In this document: positions 43,574 through 52,223 of the stretch, one piece after another | How positions within the stretch are numbered: the first letter of the stretch is position 1 | Layout of the letters: each line of letters starts with the position of its first letter | Source: Gillisella vitis | Lineage (GTDB): Bacteria > Pseudomonadota > Alphaproteobacteria > Rhizobiales > Rhizobiaceae | Direction of reading: 5' to 3' | Length of the DNA stretch: 64,000 bases | NCBI RefSeq assembly: GCF_014204625.1 | Contig: NZ_JACHLU010000010.1 | Location: forward strand, 62,001 to 126,000 | Notes under the pieces: generated by a model | Databases searched by the model: none | What the model was told of the DNA's origin: nothing | The model's input: only the letters and a program-made list of their open reading frames with translations | Position numbers and translations under genes: made by a program

Positions 43574-44350
43574 TTAACTCACCTTCTTTTTCTTGCCCAC
43601 GTTGCGCAGAACGTGAGAAAAATCAGAATTGTAAAGATCGCTATCACGAAACTCCACAGAGCCAAACACCTTGCCCACCATGATCAGCGCAGTGCGGGTA
43701 ATCTTGGCTTTGCGCACTTCTTCGGCCATGTCTTTCAGCGTGGTGCGAATGAACAGCTCATCCGGCCATGTGGCGCGATAGGCAATCACCACCGGGCAAT
43801 CCTCGCCGTAATAGGGCGTCAAAACCTCGCGGATATGGGCCAGATTGCGGATCGACAGGTGGATGGCAAGCGTTGCGCGTGACTTGCCCAAAATCTCCAG
43901 CGTTTCAAATTCCGGCATAGAGGATGCCTTCATTTCCGTGCGGGTGATGATGACCGTCTGGGCAATTTCCGGCAGTGTCAGCTCGGTTTTCAGCCGCGCT
44001 GCCGTTGCGGCAAACGCGGGCACGCCCGGCACCACATCATAGGGAATATTGAGCGCATCCAGCCTGCGCATCTGCTCGGCCACCGCGCCATAAATGGCCG
44101 GATCGCCGGAATGCACCCGCGCCACATCAAGCCCCTTGGCATGGGCGGATTCAATCTCGGCAATAATCTCATCAAGATGCATCGGGGCGGTGTCTTTGAC
44201 CAAAGAATCTTGTGGGGCAGCCTTGACGATGTCTTCCGGCACCAGCGAACCAGCATAGAGGCAGACCGGGCAACGCTCAATCAACCGCAGACCGCGCACC
44301 GTGATCAAATCCGGCGCACCGGGGCCGGCACCAATGAAATAAACGGTCAT
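43574..44350 (-). CDS. cobM: Precorrin-4 C11-methyltransferase CobM (CbiF)
   Basis: SAM-dependent tetrapyrrole methylase of 258 residues acting at C11. Marks are VYFIGAGPGAPDLITVRG at the start, DVARVHSGDPAIYGAVAEQ, DVVPGVPAFAATAARL and VIAYRATWPDELFIR. The ATG at 44350 overlaps the stop of cbiG-cobJ by 4 bases; the frame extends to 44416 but only inside the upstream gene. It is the last gene of the cbiX-cobH-cobL-cobI-cbiG/cobJ-cobM operon. Confidence 0.94.
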   Translation of the reverse strand: MTVYFIGAGPGAPDLITVRGLRLIERCPVCLYAGSLVPEDIVKAAPQDSLVKDTAPMHLDEIIAEIESAHAKGLDVARVHSGDPAIYGAVAEQMRRLDALNIPYDVVPGVPAFAATAARLKTELTLPEIAQTVIITRTEMKASSMPEFETLEILGKSRATLAIHLSIRNLAHIREVLTPYYGEDCPVVIAYRATWPDELFIRTTLKDMAEEVRKAKITRTALIMVGKVFGSVEFRDSDLYNSDFSHVLRNVGKKKKVS

Positions 44351-46176
44351 GACTGCGCTTCCTTCTGCATTGCGGTATCTGCCTTGCCGGAATACCCGCG
44401 CGGCGTATAAACCCATGTTTTGCCATCGCCGGTGGTCACGGTGCGGCTCTCGGAAGAGCCAACCACCACAACGGTCAGCATATCCACATCATCAACATTC
44501 AAAGCTTTGAGCGGAACAGTCCGCACCAGCTCGCCGGGACGGCCAAGATTGGTGGCAAGGATCACTGGCGTATCACCCGGTCGATATTTTAACAGCTCAT
44601 CACGAGCATAGGCCAGTTGTGTGCGGCGTTTCATCGAGACGGGATTGTAGAAGGCAATGACAAAATCACCCTCACCTGCCGCTTTCACCCGGCGCTGAAT
44701 ATGCTCCCACGGCGTCAAAAGATCGGAGAGTGAAATGGTGCAAAAATCATGACCCAGCGGCGCGCCAATGCGGGCGGCAGCGCCTTGCAGCGCCGAAATT
44801 CCGGGCGAGACCTGCACTTCAATCCGCTGTGCCGCATCGCTGATACCGCCCTTGTCGAACAGCTCGAATACCAGCGTCGCCATGGCATAAATGCCCGCAT
44901 CGCCGGAGCAGACCAGCGCTACGGTTTTGCCCTGCCCTGCCAGTTCCATGGCATGGACCACACGGGCCTCTTCCTTGCCAAGGTCAAAATCATGCCGCGC
45001 CTTGTTGGCCGCCAATGGTCCCAGCAAGTCGAGATAGAGCGAATAGCCCACCAGATCGGTCGAGGCGGAAACCATGGCGGAGACTTCTGGCGAGCGCCAA
45101 CCGTCTGATCCCGGACCAATGCCGACCACGAACAGCTTTCCACGAGCGCGGCCAAGGTGTTGCGGATCAATGACATGGGGACTGCGGCCAATAGCGGCCG
45201 TCACACCCTTGGTTTTCATCTTCGGCAAGGCCAGCACGCCATCCGCACCGACGCTGGCAAGGGCGGCCCCTTCGGCCACTCCATGGCAGCCCACTTCGGC
45301 AAACACCACGTCTGACGGGTTTTGCAACCGGGCAGCTTCCTGTTCCAGCCGTTCGGCTGTGAAAAACCGGGCTGGCACGCCAAAATGCGCCGCCACCGCA
45401 TGAATTGCCGTTTCATCGGCCTTCACACCAATGGATGCAATGGCGGCAAGGCTCTGCGCTGCAAAGCCGCTTTGCTCCAGAGCCGTCTCTGCCAGTGCAA
45501 TGGCCTCGTCAATGGAAGCATGGCGCTCGCAGCCCATGCCGAGAACCAGTGTTTTGGGATGGTAAACCAGCTCCAGCGGCCCCGGCAGTTTCCGCTCATG
45601 GGTCACGGTCAAGGTCACACGGCCATCGTCTGCGAAAGGAAGACGCGAATTTGTCAGCCAATCCGCGCTTCCCGCCAGTCTGGCTGATGCGCCAGCGACC
45701 AGCTCGGCCATGACGGCTTTTGCCTGTTCTGGGTTGGCCAATTTATAGCCTTCCGGTGGGGCATCCAGCGCCACACCAAAGCGCAAATCTCCGGCTGTGG
45801 TGATCGCCGCATGGGCCTGCAAAGCCGCAGCAATCGTCCTCGCCAGATCATTGGCACCATGGTGCCCGCCCAACAGCGGCACAACGGAGGCAGCATCCTC
45901 CGACACACACAGCACTGGCGGCTCGGACTGCTTGTCATTCAGCAGCGGTGCCAAAAGGCGGATCAGAGCACCAGAGGCCATGATGGCAACGATAGGACGC
46001 CCATCTGCAAACAATGCCCGGATATGAGCTTTCACATCATCAAAGGCGCAATCCGCAGCCTCAACACGGGTGCTTGCGCCATGCACCTCGCCGCCAACGG
46101 CATTGGCAATGGTGCGCGCCAGCGTCAACGCAGTTGGCATCAGCACAACAATGGCAGGTGTTTTTTGAGCAGTCAT
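44347..46176 (-). CDS. cobJ: CbiG-CobJ fusion: cobalt-precorrin-5A hydrolase and precorrin-3B C17-methyltransferase
   Basis: A 609-residue bifunctional protein. Residues 1 to about 340 are CbiG, with the N-terminal MASGALIRLLAPLLNDK and LLGGHHGANDLAR and the CobE-like end LVLGMGCERHASIDEAIALAE. From about residue 347 (GKLFVVGIGPGSDGW) it is a CobJ/CbiH-type methylase with CSGDAGIYAMATLVFEL and VSPGISALQGAAARIGAPLGHDFC. CbiG removes the two-carbon fragment from the delta-lactone, a step of the early-cobalt pathway. This fusion is known in several Hyphomicrobiales. It overlaps both neighbours by 4 bases. Confidence 0.93.
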   Translation of the reverse strand: MTAQKTPAIVVLMPTALTLARTIANAVGGEVHGASTRVEAADCAFDDVKAHIRALFADGRPIVAIMASGALIRLLAPLLNDKQSEPPVLCVSEDAASVVPLLGGHHGANDLARTIAAALQAHAAITTAGDLRFGVALDAPPEGYKLANPEQAKAVMAELVAGASARLAGSADWLTNSRLPFADDGRVTLTVTHERKLPGPLELVYHPKTLVLGMGCERHASIDEAIALAETALEQSGFAAQSLAAIASIGVKADETAIHAVAAHFGVPARFFTAERLEQEAARLQNPSDVVFAEVGCHGVAEGAALASVGADGVLALPKMKTKGVTAAIGRSPHVIDPQHLGRARGKLFVVGIGPGSDGWRSPEVSAMVSASTDLVGYSLYLDLLGPLAANKARHDFDLGKEEARVVHAMELAGQGKTVALVCSGDAGIYAMATLVFELFDKGGISDAAQRIEVQVSPGISALQGAAARIGAPLGHDFCTISLSDLLTPWEHIQRRVKAAGEGDFVIAFYNPVSMKRRTQLAYARDELLKYRPGDTPVILATNLGRPGELVRTVPLKALNVDDVDMLTVVVVGSSESRTVTTGDGKTWVYTPRGYSGKADTAMQKEAQS

Positions 46177-46910
46177 AGCGGTCTTTCCGGCTGCCGTGCT
46201 GCGCCATTGGCCCAGCCTTCTGCACCCTTGTAGATCAGGATCATTGAAAAATAAGGCGCGTCATTTTCCGCCACCTCAGCCAGCGGCAAGACCCGCTGAT
46301 TGGCAAGTGATACACGCTCCACATATCCGGCATGGTCTGTCAGCCCCATGGCCTCAATCAACGCTCGAATACGGGCAAAATGCCGCCCAAGCTTGATGAT
46401 GGCAATTGCGGAGGCATTTTCTATCCGCGTCTGAAGATCGACATCCGCCAGCGGCCCCGGCAGCACAGTCAACACATCATTGCGGGCCGCAAGCGGGCGA
46501 CCATAGGCAGCGGCGGCGGCCATCATCGATGACACGCCCGGCACCACCTCTGTGGGATAGCGATGCGCCAGCCGCTCAAACAGATACATGAAGGAGCCAT
46601 AAAAGAACGGATCGCCCTCGCACAACACCGCAACATCCGAGCCAGCATCGAGATGATGCGATAAGGTCACGGCAGCGGCATCATAAATATCCTGTGCTGG
46701 AAACCGCTCAACCCGCATGGGAACAATCATCGGCACTTCCAGCTGATCGGCCCGCAAGTAAGGTGCGGCAATCTGCCGGGCAAAACTTGGCCCGGTATCC
46801 GGCGCCGGATAGGCAATCACCGGCACTGATGTCAAAATACGGTGCGCTTTCAGCGTGATCAATTCCGGGTCGCCGGGACCAAGGCCAAGGCCGTAGAGTT
46901 TGCCTGTCAC
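46173..46910 (-). CDS. cobI: Precorrin-2 C20-methyltransferase CobI (CbiL)
   Basis: SAM-dependent methylase of 245 residues acting at C20. Marks are LYGLGLGPGDPELITLKAHR, VLCEGDPFFYGSFMYLFERL and VVPGVSSMMAAAAAYGRPLA. I chose the GTG at 46910: it overlaps the cobL stop as GTGA, has GGAGTGTGG just upstream, and starts the family exactly where homologues begin. A longer frame to an ATG at 46952 would intrude 46 bases into cobL with unconserved residues. Confidence 0.92.
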   Translation of the reverse strand: MTGKLYGLGLGPGDPELITLKAHRILTSVPVIAYPAPDTGPSFARQIAAPYLRADQLEVPMIVPMRVERFPAQDIYDAAAVTLSHHLDAGSDVAVLCEGDPFFYGSFMYLFERLAHRYPTEVVPGVSSMMAAAAAYGRPLAARNDVLTVLPGPLADVDLQTRIENASAIAIIKLGRHFARIRALIEAMGLTDHAGYVERVSLANQRVLPLAEVAENDAPYFSMILIYKGAEGWANGAARQPERPL

Positions 46911-48121
46911 TTCACCACACTCCACATCGTCACCGGCATCAGCGATTTCCACCCGCAGAACCGCCCGACGGGGGCCGCCCGCGACACCGAAATCCGGCTC
47001 ATCTCACCGCCGTGCTGGCTGCGCAATGTCACAAGCACCGCCTCGCCCTCCAGCGTCACGGCATTGGTCACCAGCCGCCCACCGGGCTTTAAAGCCTGCC
47101 AGCAGGCCGCAAACAATCCATCGGTGGTCACGCCACCGCCAATGAAAATCACATCCGGCGGCTCAAGGCCGGTCAATCCTTCTGGAGCCTCCGCCGCCAC
47201 AATCTCCAGATCAGCCACGCCAAGGGTGTCGGCATTGTCGCGCATCATCGCCACGCGCTCAGGCTTGGGTTCAATGGCAATGGCCCGCGTGCCCATGCCG
47301 GTGCGCAACCATTCAATGGCGATAGAGCCGCAGCCCGCACCGACATCCCACAGCAGCGCATTGGGAAAAGGTGAAAGCTGCGCTAATGTGACAGCACGAA
47401 CCTCGCGCTTGGTCAGCTGCCCATCGTGGCGAAAGGCATCATCCGGCAGGCCCGGTATGGGTGACAGCAAGGGGCCATCACTGGCACAATCAATCGCCAA
47501 AGTATTGAAATCGCTCAATTCGATAGTCAGAGCCAACAGCTCTTCCGCGGTGTGATGCAGCACCCGCTCAGCCTCACCCCCCATATGCTCCAGCACATGC
47601 AAAATCGACGCACCAAAGCCGCGCTTGACCAAAGCAGTGGCCACATCCCGCACCGTTTGCGCATCCGATGTCAGCGCCAGAATGCGCGCACCGGGCAAAA
47701 CATGACGATTGAGATGGCTAACAGGCCTGCCATGCAGCGAAATCTGCGCCACCGCCTGCAAAGGCCAGCCCAGCCGCGCCGCTGCCAGCGAAAACGCCGA
47801 GGGTGACGGCAGAACCCGCATTTCGCCAGCCTCAACATAGCGCCGCAAGGTGGCACCAATGCCAAAATGCATCGGATCGCCCGTGGCCAGCACTGTCACC
47901 GGAGAGCCGCGCAATTTCAAAATTTCGTCCAGCGTTGGCCGAAAACCGGCACCCCAGGTCAAAATCCGGGTGACATGAGGGATTGCTCCACGAATGCTGT
48001 TTTCCAGCCGCTCACCCACCACCAGCACCTGCGCCTGTTGCAGATGCGCAAGCTGAGGCGATGTCAGGCTCTGCAAGCCGTTACCACCAATGCCGATGAT
48101 GGTCAGCCACGGCTCAGTCAT
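46907..48121 (-). CDS. cobL: Precorrin-6Y C5,C15-methyltransferase (decarboxylating) CobL
   Basis: Bifunctional enzyme of 404 residues. The N-terminal half is a tetrapyrrole methylase (LTIIGIGGNGLQSL, LATGDPMHFGIGATL). The C-terminal half is a class I SAM methyltransferase with LLWDVGAGCGSIAIEW and decarboxylase activity at the C12 side chain. This equals fused CbiE-CbiT. The ATG at 48121 overlaps the cobH stop (ATGACTGA); the frame opens at a TTG 9 bases earlier. Its substrate comes from the CobK reaction, whose gene is broken here. Confidence 0.94.
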   Translation of the reverse strand: MTEPWLTIIGIGGNGLQSLTSPQLAHLQQAQVLVVGERLENSIRGAIPHVTRILTWGAGFRPTLDEILKLRGSPVTVLATGDPMHFGIGATLRRYVEAGEMRVLPSPSAFSLAAARLGWPLQAVAQISLHGRPVSHLNRHVLPGARILALTSDAQTVRDVATALVKRGFGASILHVLEHMGGEAERVLHHTAEELLALTIELSDFNTLAIDCASDGPLLSPIPGLPDDAFRHDGQLTKREVRAVTLAQLSPFPNALLWDVGAGCGSIAIEWLRTGMGTRAIAIEPKPERVAMMRDNADTLGVADLEIVAAEAPEGLTGLEPPDVIFIGGGVTTDGLFAACWQALKPGGRLVTNAVTLEGEAVLVTLRSQHGGEMSRISVSRAAPVGRFCGWKSLMPVTMWSVVK

Positions 48122-49679
48122 TGGTGCCAAGCCCTCCTGCCAGAGCGTTCACAGCCGCCGATGCCATAGCAGACCCGCCGCGACGGCCCTGCACCGATAT
48201 AAAAGGAACACCACGGCTGTTGGCCGCAAGCTCTGCCTTGCTTTCCGCAGCACCGACAAAGCCAACGGGAAAACCGAGAATCAGCGCGGGCTTTACAGCG
48301 CCCTGATCCAGCAATTCCAGCAGACGAAACAGGGCGGTTGGCGCATTGCCAATGGCAATGACAGCGCCTTCCATCTGGCTTGCCCACAGGTCCACCTGTG
48401 CCGCCGAGCGGGTGTTGCGATTCCATGCCGCAAGCGGTCTCACCCGCACATCATTGAGCAGGCAGATCACGTCGTTGCCAGCAGGCAGCAGGCGGCTGAT
48501 AATGCCATGCCGCACCATTTCAGCATCACAGAAAATTTTGGCACCCGCCGCCAACGCTTGCGCGCCAGCCTCAAACGCCCCTTCGGAAAACACAATATCA
48601 TCTGCCAGATCAACCATGCCGCAAGCATGAATCAACCGAATGGCCAAGGGCTGCATGGCAAGCGGAAAGCGGGCCAGATTGGCCTCGCGCCGGATGGTTT
48701 CAAATGATTGGCGATAAATCTCAGAGGGGTCACGGATATAATCGAGAGGCGCTGGTAACGCGCCATGCTCCTGCCCGCCCTCGGCCTCCAATATCAAGTT
48801 TTCGTGCCCGATCCCCAAAACCCAACCCTCTTCTTTCAACGCAGTGCCCAGCTGCGCATCATTCAATGTCAGCGGGCGTGCAAACAGCACACCCAACACG
48901 CCTGCGGCATCAAATCGCGCAAACTCTTCAGCAACGCGACGCACCTGCGCTGCGTCTTTAACATCCCCTTCCGTCAATGCCACCTCAAACAGCGAGGGAT
49001 AGATCTCTGCCAGCACCACCGGCTGCTGGAAAGCGGTGGAAAACCCGGTTTCAAATGGCCAGACAGCGATCTTGTTCCGATCAGGATGCTGATCGAGAAA
49101 GGCAGACAGACGGGCAATGCCCAGCAGGCTCTGGCTGCCAACAGACCCGGCATAGGCCAATTGCCACACCGATTTTGCGCCTTTGGCATGATGTTCTGAT
49201 TGGCGAAAAGCCAAAGGTGGAGTGGTTGGAGCGGCGGGTTTTGTCTCACTCAGGTGCTCGAGCACAAGCTTTTGCGGCCTGCCCCAAAAACGCGCGCCAT
49301 CGCTGAAATAATCGCGATTCCAGCTCGCCGCAATTTCAAAACGGTTGTTGGTATTGTCCGGCCCATCCTGCACTCGCAACGCAATGGCCCGCCACAGCGC
49401 TTGCCAGTCTGCTTTGCCTGTGAGCCGCTCTGCCGTGCCTGCCGGATAGCCAAAGGCAAAGTCAAACCCGGCCAGCAGCCGCTTTCCCGCATTCAGCGCA
49501 TCCCGGACCACCTGCTCAAACCTTGCCATAAAGGCTGCACGGGTCGGAAAGTTCTCCAGCCACAGGATGGTGAACCCTGCCTCGCCCTGTTCGGCGAGGC
49601 AGGCCCAGATGGAGTTTTTACCCGTCACGGGCTTGCTGGCTCCAGACCAGTCGACAATCAGGAAGCGGTCAAACAGCAA
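48114..49679 (-). CDS. cobH: DUF429-like domain fused to precorrin-8X methylmutase CobH (CbiC)
   Basis: A 521-residue fusion. Residues about 310-521 are CobH: DYIRDPSEIYRQSFETIR, catalytic His351 in RLIHACGMVDLAD, KIFCDAEMVRHGI and GFPVGFVGAAESK. It moves the C11 methyl to C12. Residues 1 to about 305 are a separate domain opening FLIVDWSGASKP with LLAGFDFAFGYP near residue 70. The two Asp positions and strand pattern recall DUF429, an RNase H-fold family of unknown role. Typical CobH proteins are about 210 residues, so the extension is a true extra domain. It starts 1 base after the cbiX stop region. Confidence 0.88.
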   Translation of the reverse strand: MLFDRFLIVDWSGASKPVTGKNSIWACLAEQGEAGFTILWLENFPTRAAFMARFEQVVRDALNAGKRLLAGFDFAFGYPAGTAERLTGKADWQALWRAIALRVQDGPDNTNNRFEIAASWNRDYFSDGARFWGRPQKLVLEHLSETKPAAPTTPPLAFRQSEHHAKGAKSVWQLAYAGSVGSQSLLGIARLSAFLDQHPDRNKIAVWPFETGFSTAFQQPVVLAEIYPSLFEVALTEGDVKDAAQVRRVAEEFARFDAAGVLGVLFARPLTLNDAQLGTALKEEGWVLGIGHENLILEAEGGQEHGALPAPLDYIRDPSEIYRQSFETIRREANLARFPLAMQPLAIRLIHACGMVDLADDIVFSEGAFEAGAQALAAGAKIFCDAEMVRHGIISRLLPAGNDVICLLNDVRVRPLAAWNRNTRSAAQVDLWASQMEGAVIAIGNAPTALFRLLELLDQGAVKPALILGFPVGFVGAAESKAELAANSRGVPFISVQGRRGGSAMASAAVNALAGGLGTND

Positions 49680-50999
49680 TTAGGTCTTCTTCATCGATTT
49701 TGGCCCCAATGGATGATCGGCATGGGGATAAGGCGCGTGAGTATGGCTGTGTCCATGATCATGCGCATGTCCATGATGATGATCATGGTGGCCATGGCCA
49801 TGACTGTGATCATGATCATGATTGTGATTGTGATCATGCCCGCAGCCACAGTCTGGTCCATGCTCATGAGTATGCGCCTTGCCGCTGGATGGCGCATTCA
49901 TCACCGCCACCAGTTCAGCATCGGGGCTGGCATTCAAGAGATGCCCATATTTGCCGCCGAGCGTGGTGGACGCCGCATAATCAAACACGGGCTCCAATGG
50001 CCCCGGCTCCGCGTGGGAATGCAGGGGCGTGAAGGGCAATCCGTGTTGTTGACAGAACGCCTCATCCCGACAGGAGGCATCGCAATCACCCTTGCACGGA
50101 CAGTTTTCCAGTCCGCCGCCAATGCCTTCCACGTGATGGTGATGGCTTTCCTGCGGCTGGCCAATATCGGCTTCAAAGCCCAGAACCTGCTCACGATATT
50201 TGCACATCTGACAGTTCATCACGGCAGCACCTTCAAGGATTTCCTTGACGCGATCCTGAAAGGCATCCAGCACCAGCGGATGATCATTGAGGTAGCTGGC
50301 CTTGACGAATTGAATATCGGGATGGCGCGCCGCCACCTCATCGGTATAGCTATAAATGCGCTTGACCAGCACACCCGTGAACAGAAAATACGGAAACACG
50401 ATAATGCGCTTGTAGCCCAGCTTGGCCGCGTGGCTCAGGCCCGGCTCCACCAGCGGAAAGGTCACGCCGGAATAACAGGTTTCGCCCCAGCCAAACCCCA
50501 TGCCTTCCCACAGCATCCGCATCACTTTGGTGGCATTGGAGTTGGCATCCGGGTCAGACGAGCCACGGCCCACCACCATCAGCAGCGTGTCATGCTTATC
50601 CACCACGCCCAGCGTGGCATTGGCTTCATCAACGGCGGCCTGAATCCGATCGCCAGCAGCACGGATCATTTTCAGATCAATGCCCAGTTCGCGGCCATAA
50701 TTGATCACCATGCCGGGATTTTGTGCCTGATAGGTATTGAGCACGGAGGGAATATCATTCTTGGCGTGGCCAGCTGCAAACAACATGCCCGGAACGGCCA
50801 GAACACGGGTCACACCCTGTTCACGCAAGGCATCAAGCCCTGCCGAAATCACCGGATTGCAAAACTCCAGATAGCCGTATTCCACCGGCATATCGGGATT
50901 GCGCGCCCGCAAACCTTCGGCAATGACCGCAAATTCGCGCGCCGCATTCTGGTTACGGCTGCCGTGTCCACAGACCATGATTCCGAGTTTTTCTGCCAT
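49680..50999 (-). CDS. cbiX: Sirohydrochlorin cobaltochelatase CbiX, long form with Cys cluster and His-rich tail
   Basis: A 439-residue CbiX. The duplicated chelatase fold has the active His pair regions MVCGHGSRNQNAAREF and FAAGHAKND, and in the second half VGRGSSDPDANSN. At about residue 266 is the M-x-C-x2-C motif MNCQMCKYREQV followed by SHHHHVEG, which in long CbiX proteins binds an Fe-S cluster. A second Cys group, CPCKGDCDASC, follows. From about residue 375 the tail is almost pure His/Asp/Gly (HDHNHNHDHDHSHGHGHH). It inserts cobalt early. It is the first gene of the operon. Confidence 0.93.
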   Translation of the reverse strand: MAEKLGIMVCGHGSRNQNAAREFAVIAEGLRARNPDMPVEYGYLEFCNPVISAGLDALREQGVTRVLAVPGMLFAAGHAKNDIPSVLNTYQAQNPGMVINYGRELGIDLKMIRAAGDRIQAAVDEANATLGVVDKHDTLLMVVGRGSSDPDANSNATKVMRMLWEGMGFGWGETCYSGVTFPLVEPGLSHAAKLGYKRIIVFPYFLFTGVLVKRIYSYTDEVAARHPDIQFVKASYLNDHPLVLDAFQDRVKEILEGAAVMNCQMCKYREQVLGFEADIGQPQESHHHHVEGIGGGLENCPCKGDCDASCRDEAFCQQHGLPFTPLHSHAEPGPLEPVFDYAASTTLGGKYGHLLNASPDAELVAVMNAPSSGKAHTHEHGPDCGCGHDHNHNHDHDHSHGHGHHDHHHGHAHDHGHSHTHAPYPHADHPLGPKSMKKT

Positions 51000-51288
51000 G
51001 AGATAAGGCCTCCATGCTTCGTTTCATTGTGCATGTACGAAGCGCCGAAGCAGCCATTTTCGGGCAGCTCCAATGGCCTTTGGGACAGCTCCGGAATTGG
51101 CCCCCTGTTTGGGTCAGCCGCACCGGACTATTTCCAGCCTGTCGAACAGGCGCCGTCGCACATATTGGCGACAGGAATAGCGAAGGCGGGCTGCCGGGTC
51201 AAACCGGAATTTGATCATGACAGCGGTTGCAGTTGCCCCTCTGTTCGGGCATGGATGCGTAACACTCCTCCCTATCGGATTCCCCCTG
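51000..51288. other. Intergenic region between cbiX and the TSUP permease
   Basis: A 289-base divergent gap that should hold the promoter of the cbiX operon. I looked for a cobalamin riboswitch on the minus strand. Fragments such as ccggtgcggctgaccc and aattccggagctgtccc are faintly similar to the core, but no B12 box follows. No convincing coding frame is present, although short frames read through on both strands. Confidence 0.4.
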
Positions 51289-52074
51289 ATGACCGAACTT
51301 GCCCTGCATACGCTTGCATTCCTGTTTCTGGCTGCCTTCATTGCCGGATTTATCGACTCGATCGCAGGCGGTGGTGGCCTGATTACCATTCCCGCCATGC
51401 TGATTGCCGGCATTCCACCGCTTGAGTCGCTTGGAACCAACAAGCTGCAAGGCATGTTTGGCTCGGCCTCTGCCACCATCGCCTATGCCCGCAAGGGCCA
51501 TGTTAATTTGAAAAAACAACTGCCCATGGCCGCCATGGCGACCCTCGGCAGCATGATAGGCGCCGTCATCGCCACGTTTGTGCCCGGTGATGTGCTCAAA
51601 GCGATGATGCCGATTTTGCTCATCTCCATCGCGGCCTATTTTGCGCTCAAGCCCAATATTTCCGATGTTGATAGCCACCAGCGCATAACGCCCTTTGTGT
51701 TTGGTCTGACATTTGCGCCTCTCGTCGGGCTTTATGATGGTGTTTTCGGCCCCGGTGCCGGATCTTTCTATATGCTGGCCTTTGTCTCGCTGGCAGGTTT
51801 TGGCCTGTTGAAAGCCACCGCCCACACCAAATTGCTCAACTTTGGCTCCAATATTGGCGCTTTCACTGTCTTTTTGTTTAGCGGCGTGGTGTTGTGGAAA
51901 GTGGGCCTGATCATGGGCGTGGGGCAGTTTCTTGGTGCCCAGACCGGCTCGAAACTGGCAATGAAAAGCGGCGCAAAAATCATCAAGCCGCTGTTGATTA
52001 TCACCTGCGTGGGACTGGCTGGAAAATTGCTGATGGACCCGACAAATCCGGTTCGGGTGTGGATCGGCATATAA
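51289..52074 (+). CDS. TSUP (TauE/SafE) family membrane transporter
   Basis: A 261-residue permease with about eight hydrophobic segments in two repeated halves. Each half carries a family motif: FIAGFIDSIAGGGGLITIP near residue 15 and LVGLYDGVFGPGAGSFYML near residue 145. TSUP proteins move sulfite, sulfonates, sulfur compounds or other small anions. It adjoins the cbiX operon divergently, as TSUP genes do in some other corrin loci, so a metal- or anion-related role is possible but unproven. I chose the ATG at 51289; the frame extends to 51211 with a non-homologous leader. Confidence 0.87.
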   Translation: MTELALHTLAFLFLAAFIAGFIDSIAGGGGLITIPAMLIAGIPPLESLGTNKLQGMFGSASATIAYARKGHVNLKKQLPMAAMATLGSMIGAVIATFVPGDVLKAMMPILLISIAAYFALKPNISDVDSHQRITPFVFGLTFAPLVGLYDGVFGPGAGSFYMLAFVSLAGFGLLKATAHTKLLNFGSNIGAFTVFLFSGVVLWKVGLIMGVGQFLGAQTGSKLAMKSGAKIIKPLLIITCVGLAGKLLMDPTNPVRVWIGI

Positions 52075-52159
52075 CCTGTGCAGATACATGATCCAGAAAG
52101 GTGGCGATAAGCGCTATCGCCCCTGTTTCGTCAAAAACTCCCCAATTTAGGGGCTTGCA

Positions 52160-52174
52160 GAACACAACTGGAAC
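52160..52174 (-). promoter_or_regulatory. LexA operator (SOS box) of lexA
   Basis: GAAC-ACAACTG-GAAC is the complement of the alphaproteobacterial SOS box GTTC-N7-GTTC. It lies 50 bases before the lexA ATG, where autoregulation is expected. A further GAAC...GTTC pair (52171-52189) overlaps it. Confidence 0.88.
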
Positions 52175-52223
52175 AGATAGCTTATGTTCTGGATTTGTTT
52201 CTCAAACTCAAGGGTTTTAAACG

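Noticed and set aside
51000-51288. Possible cobalamin riboswitch before cbiX
   Set aside because: A few fragments resemble the core, but no B12 box or correctly ordered stems were found. A covariance-model search (Rfam RF00174) would decide; a hit above threshold would revive it.
49200-51425. A 741-codon plus-strand open frame
   Set aside because: It is antisense to cbiX and cobH, and its Met/Ile-rich middle is the complement of the CbiX His-rich tail. No domain is recognisable.
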